Shown: piece by piece, positions 1 to 6,308 of the stretch
How positions within the stretch are numbered: the stretch's first letter is position 1
Layout: every line of letters starts with the position of its first letter
Origin: Robiginitomaculum sp.
GTDB taxonomy: Bacteria; Pseudomonadota; Alphaproteobacteria; Caulobacterales; Maricaulaceae
Direction of reading: 5' to 3'
Assembly: GCA_026993275.1 (NCBI GenBank)
Contig: JALWUB010000462.1
Coordinates: 1-11,199, forward strand
Length of the DNA stretch: 11,199 nucleotides
Position numbers and translations under genes: made by a program
The notes under the pieces: generated by a model
What the model was told of the DNA's origin: nothing
The model's input: only the letters and a program-made list of their open reading frames with translations
Database searches by the model: none

Positions 1-546
1 CTTGCCAATCTGAGCGTTCTGATCGTTGACGATAATGCGCACATGATCAATATCGTCAAAACCATCCTGCGCGGTTTCGGCATCAAGACCTTTTACGAGG
101 CCACAGATGCGGCAGAAGCCTTTGATATCGTCCGCAGTGACGTTGTCGACATCATCATTGTCGATTACCAGATGGACCTGCTCGACGGCACGGACTTTGT
201 CCGCCTGGTCAGAACCGGCGAGGATGTGTCCAATCCCTTTGTCCCGATCATCATGCTCAGTGCCCACTCGGAGCGCAAACGCATCATCGCCGCACGCGAT
301 GCGGGGATAACGGAGTTCTGCTGCAAGCCGGTAACAGCGCGGGAGCTCTATAAAAAGCTGAGCTCCATCATCAATTCGCCGCGCCAGTTTGTCAGAACCG
401 CCACCTATTTTGGCCCGGATCGCCGCCGCCATGATGACGAGCATTATAGCGGCCCCTTCCGGCGCAAGACCGACGAGGGCCGCGAGGCGAAGGCGGCCAT
501 GCCCGAGGAAAACCCCAGTGCCCTGAAAACCCTGGACTTTACATAA
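1..546 (+). CDS. CheY-like response regulator (receiver domain with GPDRRR tail), 5' end missing
   Basis: The reading frame is open from the first base. The first in-frame ATG (43) lies after the essential acidic pair, so the true start is upstream of the window. The visible 181 residues begin with beta-strand 1 and the pair D10-D11 (SVLIVDDNAH). The likely phosphoacceptor is D55 (IIIVDYQMD), the conserved Ser/Thr is S87 (IIMLSAH) and the conserved lysine is K109 (CCKPV). The spacing matches CheY. There is no DNA-binding or enzymatic output domain. Instead a charged tail of about 60 residues follows, with YFGPDRRR near 136-143 and a degenerate second copy (YSGPFRRK) after it. I recall such tails from stand-alone alphaproteobacterial receivers, but their role is unclear to me. 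The protein probably signals by protein-protein contact in the cytoplasm. The PleC-like kinase gene 130 bases downstream is a candidate partner, which is an inference from proximity. Confidence 0.9.
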   Translation, partial: LANLSVLIVDDNAHMINIVKTILRGFGIKTFYEATDAAEAFDIVRSDVVDIIIVDYQMDLLDGTDFVRLVRTGEDVSNPFVPIIMLSAHSERKRIIAARDAGITEFCCKPVTARELYKKLSSIINSPRQFVRTATYFGPDRRRHDDEHYSGPFRRKTDEGREAKAAMPEENPSALKTLDFT

Positions 547-676
547 CAGGCTTGTCTTTGGCCGTTTTTCCCGGTTGCGCTCCATGTTATTTTCATGCCC
601 CCCAGAATTTTTATCTCGACAGCATTGACTCTGCGGGATTATCTTCGCTTCAAGGGCGAATCACCAAAGGGCGGGC

Positions 677-3277
677 ATGGCCAAGCCAAACTCCACAGCT
701 GGCGTATTGCACATGCATTCCGATGCTGTGCCTGGTGTGCGAAAGCCCTTTTCGGGCCAGGCCGGTGCCTCGGCCCAAAAGACCTCCCGCCGTGGCAAAG
801 CCTTCAAGTCTGGCAAGAAATGGCCCGGCGGGGAAGGCGCTGAGGCCCTTCAGCAGACCGGAGCGGAAGCGCGCCTGGCGATTGCCATTGTCATTTTCTT
901 TGTCATTGCCTTCATTCTCGTCATCGGGATGAAACTTTTGCAAGAGCGCCGCGCCGCTCTGGCGGATTCGGTCTTGTCGCAGGCCTATGCAACCGCCAAC
1001 CTTGCCGAGCAGGTGCAAACCCGGCTTGCCGGTATCGAAAGCTATGCCAGCGCTGCCGCGGTGTCCCTGGAAAGCGTCAGGCCTGGCCAGCGCAAGGCCC
1101 TGGCGCGCAATCTGCTGGCGAAACTCGCCTCCAGGCCCGCCGTGGCCGGTGCGGCGCTTCTGACGGCCAGCGGCAAGGTCGGCATGCAGGCAGGCAGCGA
1201 GGCCAGTTTTGCGCCGCTCGTCGCCACCATGCCGTCATGGCAGGGCAAGACATCCGGTCCATTTTACCAGTTCGGAAAAGCCGCGGACCGGGTCCATTTT
1301 TACCTGGTCACGGCCATGCATTCCGGCGCCAGTCCGGCCTATCTGGCGATCGAGCTGTCCGCCACATCGCTGCTGCCCCGTTTGTTGCGCAATGATGGCG
1401 TGGTCATGCTTGTCAACCGGTCCGGCGCGCCTGTTGCGGGCAATCAGGGCGCTTTGCCGCGATCGCTGATGACGGCGCTGTTGCCGGAGATCCGGTCGCT
1501 CGGTGCCGGCAATGCCAATCGCGCCATGAGCGGGTTCCAGCTTCGTGATGCGGCAGGCAGGCGTTATGTGGTGGGCGCGTCTGCGCTTCCGGGCGGCTTG
1601 TTGACCCTGCTGCGCGTCAAGCCGCTTGCCATTGACGGGGCGGCGTGGCGCCGCACCCTGACATTCTTTGTGCTGATGACCATAGCGCCCTTGCTGGTTG
1701 CCGGGGTCCTGTGCGTGGTTCTGCTGGTGCAGGTGGACACCCTCAGGTCGGCGAGGCGGGCCCTGGCCGACAGTGAAAAGCGGTTCCGGCTGGCCCTGGA
1801 ATACGCCCGCGGCGGGGTCTGGGACTGGGACCTGGAATCCAACCGCGTGTTTGTCACCGATTCCCTGGCGCAGATCTTCAATTTGAAAAAGGGGGCGACC
1901 GTTCCGGTTTCGGAGTTTCTCCGCCTGGTCCATCCCGATGACCGCAAGGCGCTGTACGAGGCGATGAAGGCCGCGCCGCAAGCTGGCGATGTGGACATTC
2001 AGTTCCGGGCGGCCAATCTGCCCATATGGCTGCATGCCAGAGGGCGTCCGTGGGGCGCTGAGGGCGCCGCCGCGACCGGGCGTGTTGTGGGGGTCGCCAT
2101 CGAAATTACCCAGCAAAAGGAAGGCCAGGCGCGCGTTCATGCGGCCGAAAACCGGTTGCGCGCGGCGCTGGAATCCATGTCGGAATCCTTCGTTGTCTGG
2201 GATGTCAAGCGGCGCCTGGTGCTGAGCAATCGCAAGTTCAGCGATTTCTTCAATATCGATCCGTCCCTCCTGCGCCCCGGCACCACCTATGAAGCCCTGG
2301 AACGGGCAGCGGACCCGGCCATCAAGTCTGCCCATGAAGGGGCCGCCGACGGCGCCATAGAGCTGGAGCTGACCGACGGCCGCTGGGTCCACCTGTCCGA
2401 GCGGCCAACCCAGGATGGCGGGCTGGTGAGCATTGGCACGGACATCACGGCCTTGAAAATGCAGGAACAATTATTGCTGCGCAAGGAAAAGGACTTGCGC
2501 GAGCTGGCGCGCAATTACGAGCAGGAGAAGTTCCGCGCCATCGAGGCCAACAGCGCCAAGAGCGAGTTTCTCGCCAACATGTCGCACGAATTGCGCACGC
2601 CGCTCAACGCCATTAACGGCTTTTCGGAGATCATGCTGAACGAGATGTTCGGGCCGCTGGGGGATCCGCGCTACAAGGAATATGTTTCCGACATTCTCAG
2701 CAGCGGCCAGCATTTGCTGACCCTGATCAATGACATTCTCGACATGTCCAAGATCGAGGCGGGCAAGCTCAGCCTGCAGACCGAAACCGTGTTCGTGGAT
2801 GAACTGATCGAGCAAAGCATGCGCATCATGCGCGGCCGTGCCGAGGAGAGCGGCTTGACCCTGCAACGGGATGTTGGCGACTTGCCGCAAATCGAGGCCG
2901 ACCCGCGTGCCGTCAAGCAGGTCATCCTCAATCTGCTTTCCAATGCCATAAAGTTCACGCCAGAAGGCGGCACGGTGACCCTGACAGCCCGGGAAGAGAA
3001 GGGCGGCGTCCGCTGCACCGTCACCGATACCGGCATCGGCATTCCCGAGGACCAGTTGCCGCTGATCTGCAAGCCCTTCGTGCAGGTGGAAAACCAGCAT
3101 TCCAAGAGCCACAAGGGTTCGGGGCTTGGCCTGGCCCTTTCGCATTCGCTGGTGCGCCTGCATGGCGGCACCTTCGAGATCACCAGCGAAGAAGGCGTGG
3201 GCACCACAGTCACGTTCTGGCTGCCTGCCGTGGCCGCAGAGCAGGATGGCGAAGACGGCGACGGGCCATCAGGCTGA
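677..3277 (+). CDS. PleC/DivJ-like membrane PAS-domain sensor histidine kinase
   Basis: This 866-residue sensor kinase has a basic, Gly-rich cytoplasmic N-terminus (1-65), TM1 at about 66-88, an extracytoplasmic sensing region at about 89-325, TM2 at about 328-352, a PAS domain at about 364-480 (VWDWDL motif), a second PAS-like domain at about 490-595, a short coiled coil, then HisKA and HATPase_c. The H-box is NMSHELRTPLNAI with the phosphorylated H637. E638 and T641 form the ExxT signature linked to phosphatase activity in HisKA kinases. The N-box has N756, the G1 box is DTGIGIP (784-790) and the G2 box is GSGLGLA (814-820). The core (INGFSEIM, FGPLGDPRYKEY, LINDILDMSKIEAGK) and the layout resemble Caulobacter PleC, which acts on DivK. 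There is no receiver domain, so the protein is not a hybrid kinase. The start is set by AAGGG at 667-671; a second ATG in frame is at 713. A TTGACT at 625-630 could be a -35 box, but I see no convincing -10. Orthology to PleC is inferred from motifs. Confidence 0.92.
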   Translation: MAKPNSTAGVLHMHSDAVPGVRKPFSGQAGASAQKTSRRGKAFKSGKKWPGGEGAEALQQTGAEARLAIAIVIFFVIAFILVIGMKLLQERRAALADSVLSQAYATANLAEQVQTRLAGIESYASAAAVSLESVRPGQRKALARNLLAKLASRPAVAGAALLTASGKVGMQAGSEASFAPLVATMPSWQGKTSGPFYQFGKAADRVHFYLVTAMHSGASPAYLAIELSATSLLPRLLRNDGVVMLVNRSGAPVAGNQGALPRSLMTALLPEIRSLGAGNANRAMSGFQLRDAAGRRYVVGASALPGGLLTLLRVKPLAIDGAAWRRTLTFFVLMTIAPLLVAGVLCVVLLVQVDTLRSARRALADSEKRFRLALEYARGGVWDWDLESNRVFVTDSLAQIFNLKKGATVPVSEFLRLVHPDDRKALYEAMKAAPQAGDVDIQFRAANLPIWLHARGRPWGAEGAAATGRVVGVAIEITQQKEGQARVHAAENRLRAALESMSESFVVWDVKRRLVLSNRKFSDFFNIDPSLLRPGTTYEALERAADPAIKSAHEGAADGAIELELTDGRWVHLSERPTQDGGLVSIGTDITALKMQEQLLLRKEKDLRELARNYEQEKFRAIEANSAKSEFLANMSHELRTPLNAINGFSEIMLNEMFGPLGDPRYKEYVSDILSSGQHLLTLINDILDMSKIEAGKLSLQTETVFVDELIEQSMRIMRGRAEESGLTLQRDVGDLPQIEADPRAVKQVILNLLSNAIKFTPEGGTVTLTAREEKGGVRCTVTDTGIGIPEDQLPLICKPFVQVENQHSKSHKGSGLGLALSHSLVRLHGGTFEITSEEGVGTTVTFWLPAVAAEQDGEDGDGPSG

Positions 3278-3393
3278 CAGGGCGGGTTTTCAGTCAATAG
3301 GTAAAGTCAATATCCTCAAGAGCGGGCATGATGAGGCGGGCCATTTTGATTTAAGCATTGTTCCAGGCCGTGTTTGCAAAGCCGGTATTGTGC
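3278..3393. other. convergent intergenic gap
   Basis: This 116-base gap separates the plus-strand kinase from the minus-strand metalloprotease-like lipoprotein gene. I looked for a terminator serving either gene. No stem longer than about 4 bp followed by a T-run is visible on either strand, so transcripts may end by Rho or run into each other. Base composition turns A/T-richer from about 3290 onward, which marks the edge of the island described in the findings. Confidence 0.5.
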
Positions 3394-4467
3394 TCATGAT
3401 GCAGCATCAGCGTCGACAGGCGCAATTTCCGGTGCGTCCTTATTGTCATTGGCCAATGCCCACAATTTCGGCCAGATGTCTTCAGGATTGCCGATGTCAT
3501 GAGCGCACAAATCAAAAAACTTGTCGGCTGCTGGATCACCAAAATGGATTGCTTTTGCCTGACCCGCATAGTTGGTCCATAAAGTAAGGAACAGGGCGGG
3601 GCCGTATTTGTAGGCAATATTCAGGTCAAAGTTTGCGGCAGCGCGCAGAATATGTCGCATTTGCGCGTCTGAAAGTGTGCCATGACGCACAATGCCGTTG
3701 CCGTCTGGCACATCAGGGGCATAATTATTCTTCAGGAGCGCCGCGCCTTGCGCACGCAGCACAACACAGGTGCCAAAGGCGGCTGCCGAGACCTCATCAA
3801 GAATCTGGTGTTGTGCTGGCGATAAATCGTGTTTTTCCTTGGGTGGGGTTTTCAAACCCAGGCGGCTAACCGCCAGATGATAGGATTCATGCGCCAATGT
3901 GTTTGTGGTGGCTCTGGGACGCAAGCCATAACGCAGGCTGTTATAAAAAGACAGGCGAAAAGTGCGGCCCAGCATGAGGTAGCGCTTTTGGCGGGAGACG
4001 CCCGTCTTTTCCGGTGTGTAATAAAGGCGAATATCATACCGGCGTTTGGAGGCGTTCTTCCATGTCGCCTGACTTTGTGCCGCGAAGGCTGATGTGTAAG
4101 CCTTAGCAAAGTCCTGCTCAACACCAGCTTTGTTAAATTTTACATTATTGCCATAAAGCGTCAGTGAAACAAGGTTGTTCGATGCTTGTGCAAGAACGGT
4201 CTTTGGGTCATGTTTCAGCATAGGGGAGCCCGGTATGAATGTCAGCGTGCTGTAAACCGGCAAAATGCCGCCGCCCCCTATGCTTATGGCATTGACAGTG
4301 TAGCCATTCTTGGTGGCTTGTTTAACGGAACTCCTGCTGATGCTTCCATTGCTCATGGTGGTTTTTGGAAGACTGGCCGTTGCCGCGCAGCTTGCAAGCA
4401 ACAGGCTTGTCAATGCAATCCACGGGAAGATCATGGACTTTACCGGCATCAAGCATGGTGTTTTCAT
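3394..4467 (-). CDS. putative lipoprotein with HExxH zinc-metallopeptidase motif
   Basis: The product has 357 residues. The N-terminus is a lipoprotein signal: charged start, hydrophobic stretch (about 12-25), lipobox LASC with the acylated cysteine at C27. The segment TLAHESYHLAV contains H193-E194-S-Y-H197, an exact HExxH zinc-binding and catalytic motif in a helix-like context. A possible third ligand is E225 in LDEVSAAAF, 28 residues after the second histidine, an arrangement seen in gluzincin-type peptidases. I do not recognise the family. The protein should be membrane-anchored and face the periplasm or cell surface. The start at 4467 is supported by GAGGG about 8 bases upstream; in-frame ATGs also occur at codons 7 and 12, all before the hydrophobic stretch. 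It lies 84 bases downstream of a second lipoprotein gene on the same strand, with a strong inverted repeat between them, and may share its transcript. Peptidase activity is inferred from the motif only. Confidence 0.75.
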   Translation of the reverse strand: MKTPCLMPVKSMIFPWIALTSLLLASCAATASLPKTTMSNGSISRSSVKQATKNGYTVNAISIGGGGILPVYSTLTFIPGSPMLKHDPKTVLAQASNNLVSLTLYGNNVKFNKAGVEQDFAKAYTSAFAAQSQATWKNASKRRYDIRLYYTPEKTGVSRQKRYLMLGRTFRLSFYNSLRYGLRPRATTNTLAHESYHLAVSRLGLKTPPKEKHDLSPAQHQILDEVSAAAFGTCVVLRAQGAALLKNNYAPDVPDGNGIVRHGTLSDAQMRHILRAAANFDLNIAYKYGPALFLTLWTNYAGQAKAIHFGDPAADKFFDLCAHDIGNPEDIWPKLWALANDNKDAPEIAPVDADAAS

Positions 4468-4485
4468 CTCTTGCCCTCACATGTT

Positions 4486-4517
4486 ATTTCCCGGACTGGC
4501 CACGCAATCCGGGAAAT
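4486..4517. repeat. perfect 10-bp inverted repeat between the two lipoprotein genes
   Basis: ATTTCCCGGA (4486-4495) and TCCGGGAAAT (4508-4517) are exact reverse complements around a 12-base loop. The repeat sits in the 84-base gap between the two minus-strand lipoprotein genes and ends about 18 bases before the start codon of the second. Neither strand has a T-run after the stem, so it is not a standard intrinsic terminator. It could be an mRNA-processing or stabilising hairpin that sets the relative expression of the two genes, or a protein-binding site. Confidence 0.75.
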
Positions 4518-4551
4518 GCTGTTGAAGGTTTGTACTCTTTGAATGTTCAGC

Positions 4552-5149
4552 TTAAAAGCAAAGCTGCACATTTGGCAGCGGTCCAGACGGGCAATTGCTC
4601 ATGGTCCACACCGATCCGCCAGCCCCCAAAATGGTTTCTCCCATTTTGGCTGTAACCATGATGGTATTGACGCCTGACTCTACTCCTATAGTTGTTGGCG
4701 CTAAATTCATGCTTATTTCCTGGAATGTGCCTTGTATGGATGCAATCCAGTTCTGTATAGCGGTTGGTGAAGCGGCAACAAGGTTGTTGCCCTGTTTGGT
4801 CCACGCGAAAGATGAAGCTGCAACTGTTTGACCGGAATCCGTTTTCAAGCTGAGCGTGAATGATCCATTTTTGAAGAAAAATAACTGTAGTTCCATCCAG
4901 AGACATTGCAAAATCGTTGAAGTTTACAGCTTCTGCAGCCGTCAAACCTGTTAAAACATTGTCAAAAATTACATCAACACTTCCTCCTCTATATGGACAT
5001 GTGTCCTGTTGACTCTGCGAGCCAGCACTGCACAAATCTGGGTCAGGAGGTTCAAATTTGATAATGACCTTCTGCGTAGCACATCCTGATAGCATTATGA
5101 ACGCGCCCAACATTATAGCCGGTATCGTTTTTTTCAATGTTGTTTTCAT
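4552..5149 (-). pseudogene. small cysteine-containing lipoprotein gene, interrupted by a one-base frameshift
   Basis: The gene starts at 5149 with a strong ribosome-binding site. Its signal peptide ends in the lipobox LSGC (C23). This frame reads sensibly to about residue 93 (GTTVIFLQ), then coding character moves to the +1 frame (NGSFTLSLKT), which runs to the TAA at 4552-4554. The shift maps to adjacent homopolymers at 4868-4872 and 4877-4881. Removing one base from either restores a 198-residue protein. In the restored protein the non-lipid cysteines are C40, C51, C186 and C197, two pairs each 11 apart, which suits disulfides in an exported protein and supports the frame switch. Without the shift the original frame continues as unrelated sequence to 4547. 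The cause could be a real mutation, phase variation or a sequencing error. No family is recognised. The gene lies 84 bases upstream of the HExxH lipoprotein gene on the same strand and may be co-transcribed with it. Confidence 0.7.
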
Positions 5150-5155
5150 AATAAG

Positions 5156-5162
5156 CCTCCCT
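5156..5162 (-). promoter_or_regulatory. ribosome-binding site of the frameshifted lipoprotein gene
   Basis: AGGGAGG lies 6 bases before the ATG at 5149. It decides the start, because the frame is open further upstream to 5218, but those extra 23 codons have no such site and would bury the lipoprotein signal. Confidence 0.75.
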
Positions 5163-5187
5163 ATCGTTTTGCGTGTAAATCGGGAGG

Positions 5188-5214
5188 AGCATATCTGAAT
5201 AGGGGGGGGCGCAA
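5188..5214 (-). promoter_or_regulatory. possible promoter with a G8/C8 tract in its spacer
   Basis: On the minus strand TTGCGC (5214-5209) could serve as a -35 and TATGCT (5193-5188) as a -10 for the lipoprotein gene starting at 5149. The spacer would be 15 bases, shorter than the optimum, and most of an eight-C run (G8 at 5202-5209 on plus) lies in it. Both hexamers match the consensus only partly, so this is a candidate chosen by position. Confidence 0.3.
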
Positions 5215-5224
5215 CCATAAATTA

Positions 5225-5242
5225 CGCCAAACACGTTTAGCG
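5225..5242. promoter_or_regulatory. operator-like dyad
   Basis: CGCCAAAC-AC-GTTTAGCG forms an interrupted palindrome (CGCnAAAC, two bases, GTTTnGCG). It lies about 76 bases upstream of the lipoprotein start codon and just upstream of the candidate promoter, where a transcription-factor site would be expected. The bound protein is unknown. Confidence 0.35.
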
Positions 5243-5313
5243 GGAATTTAAATGGGAACAGAAAGCCATCCTTAGGCACCGCATTTCAGAAAGAAAAAGG
5301 CTAACACCCGAGT

Positions 5314-5826
5314 TTACTGCGGCGGTGGTGGCAGATGGCGCCGGTGCGGCGTTCCCTGGCGGTGCATGCTGGCGGCCTGCAAGACCCGGCGGCGGGTCTG
5401 CGGGTCCAGATCCCGCAAAATGTCCAGCATCAACTTTTGTGCGAACTGCTGTTGCTCATTGTCGAGCAGGCGCTGGCGGGCAAAGGCCTTCTCGATGGCC
5501 TCTTCATCCCAGTGGTCGGCGGTGAGCAGGCGGATGATCTCCAGGCGGGTCTGCCTGATCTCGCGAAACAGTTTTCTGTGCGCCATGGTGGCCTGCCGTG
5601 CCGCGCGCACTGCCTTGCGGCGTTGTGTTTCCGGCAGGTTGTGCATGAACCGTTGCGGGCTGAACCGCAGGTTTGCCGCCATCCTGACAGGGGCCGGGCG
5701 CCAGTGGTCTGGCGGGCCATGCCGCCATCCCGCGAAAGCCGCACCGGCGAGCGTGCCCAGGATCAGCAAATTGAGCGCCAAAGAGGCCAGCAGGGCAATG
5801 GCAAGGGTCTGTCTGGACAGGCTCAT
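5314..5826 (-). CDS. periplasmic heavy-metal sensor-like protein (CnrX/ZraP-type, Metal_resist-like)
   Basis: This 170-residue protein has an uncleaved signal anchor at about 7-33 (ALLASLALNLLILGTLAG) followed by a helical, charged periplasmic domain. The order of helices (RRKAVRAARQ, LFREIRQTRLEIIRLL, FAQKLMLDILRDL, then DPQTRRRVL) is that of the small helical-hairpin proteins annotated as periplasmic heavy-metal sensor. Histidines that could bind metal include H36, H41, H62, H83 and H105, plus a His/Pro-rich tail (H155, H161, H164). It is the last gene of the sigma operon. Its ATG overlaps the stop of the preceding membrane protein (ATGA), so the two are translationally coupled. In the CnrYXH paradigm such a protein holds the anti-sigma factor and releases the sigma factor on metal binding. 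A general envelope chaperone role (ZraP/CpxP-like) is the alternative. Confidence 0.78.
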   Translation of the reverse strand: MSLSRQTLAIALLASLALNLLILGTLAGAAFAGWRHGPPDHWRPAPVRMAANLRFSPQRFMHNLPETQRRKAVRAARQATMAHRKLFREIRQTRLEIIRLLTADHWDEEAIEKAFARQRLLDNEQQQFAQKLMLDILRDLDPQTRRRVLQAASMHRQGTPHRRHLPPPPQ

Positions 5827-6308
5827 GAGGATGCATCCTCAAGACCGGCGATGCTGTCGCCATTGCCAAAGGCCATGGCAAGGATCTCGCTGGAACTGGC
5901 CTTGTCCAGGGCGCTGGCATAACCGGCATAACCGCCCATAAATCCGAATATCAGCAGCAGCGCCATCAGCAGGCCAAGCGCTGGCGCAGGGCCCGCCCGG
6001 TCTGGCATCAGGCTTGCCAGCAGGCTGAGCCAGGCAGCCGGCCGCCGGGCAGAGGCCTTGCGTGTGCGCATGACCTGGTCAAAGTCACGCAAGATTCGCT
6101 CTTCGAGGGCGGTGTGCACCTTCTGCACCGGCGCCAGTGCCAGGGCGGCATCAACATCGCTTTCAGGCTGCAGAATGCGCCGGGCGGTTTGCGGGTGCTG
6201 TCGCAGAAAGGCTGCGGCCTGTGCACGCACCGCGTCTGGCCAGCGCTCAAGCGCCGCCCCATAAGCGAGCGCATGGCGGGCAAAGTCCTGTTCGCTCATC
6301 TCCATCAT
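5823..6308 (-). CDS. putative membrane anti-sigma factor of the ECF operon
   Basis: This 161-residue protein has a cytoplasmic N-terminal half with the segment YGAALERWPD (about 16-25), a basic linker (RTRKASARR, about 81-89), a single membrane span at about 107-132 (LGLLMALLLIFGFMGGYAG) and a short periplasmic C-terminus. It lies between an ECF sigma gene and a periplasmic sensor gene with overlapping codons on both sides, the usual place of an anti-sigma factor. No HxxxCxxC zinc motif is present, so it is not a classical ZAS protein. The frame is open to 6452, but GGAGG at 6313-6317 and the TGATG overlap with the sigma stop point to the ATG at 6308 or the next codon at 6305, which has the better spacing. 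The function rests on context; no family is recognised with certainty. Confidence 0.72.
   Translation of the reverse strand: MMEMSEQDFARHALAYGAALERWPDAVRAQAAAFLRQHPQTARRILQPESDVDAALALAPVQKVHTALEERILRDFDQVMRTRKASARRPAAWLSLLASLMPDRAGPAPALGLLMALLLIFGFMGGYAGYASALDKASSSEILAMAFGNGDSIAGLEDASS

Noticed and set aside
1235..2470. 411-codon minus-strand frame inside the PleC-like kinase gene
   Set aside because: Antisense shadow with no recognisable motif and low-complexity Gln/Arg/Gly sequence; the plus-strand frame has clear PAS and kinase domains.
4877..4881. Programmed -1 ribosomal frameshifting as explanation for the split lipoprotein
   Set aside because: The required change is +1, not -1, and no X_XXY_YYZ heptamer with a downstream stem is evident; a one-base insertion in a run is simpler.
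5150..5218. Upstream extension of the frameshifted lipoprotein by 23 codons
   Set aside because: AGGGAGG six bases before 5149 and the signal peptide with lipobox directly after it fix the start there.
5052..5279. 75-codon minus-strand frame across the lipoprotein promoter region
   Set aside because: It starts at a non-ATG codon without a good ribosome-binding site and overlaps the lipoprotein signal sequence in another frame.
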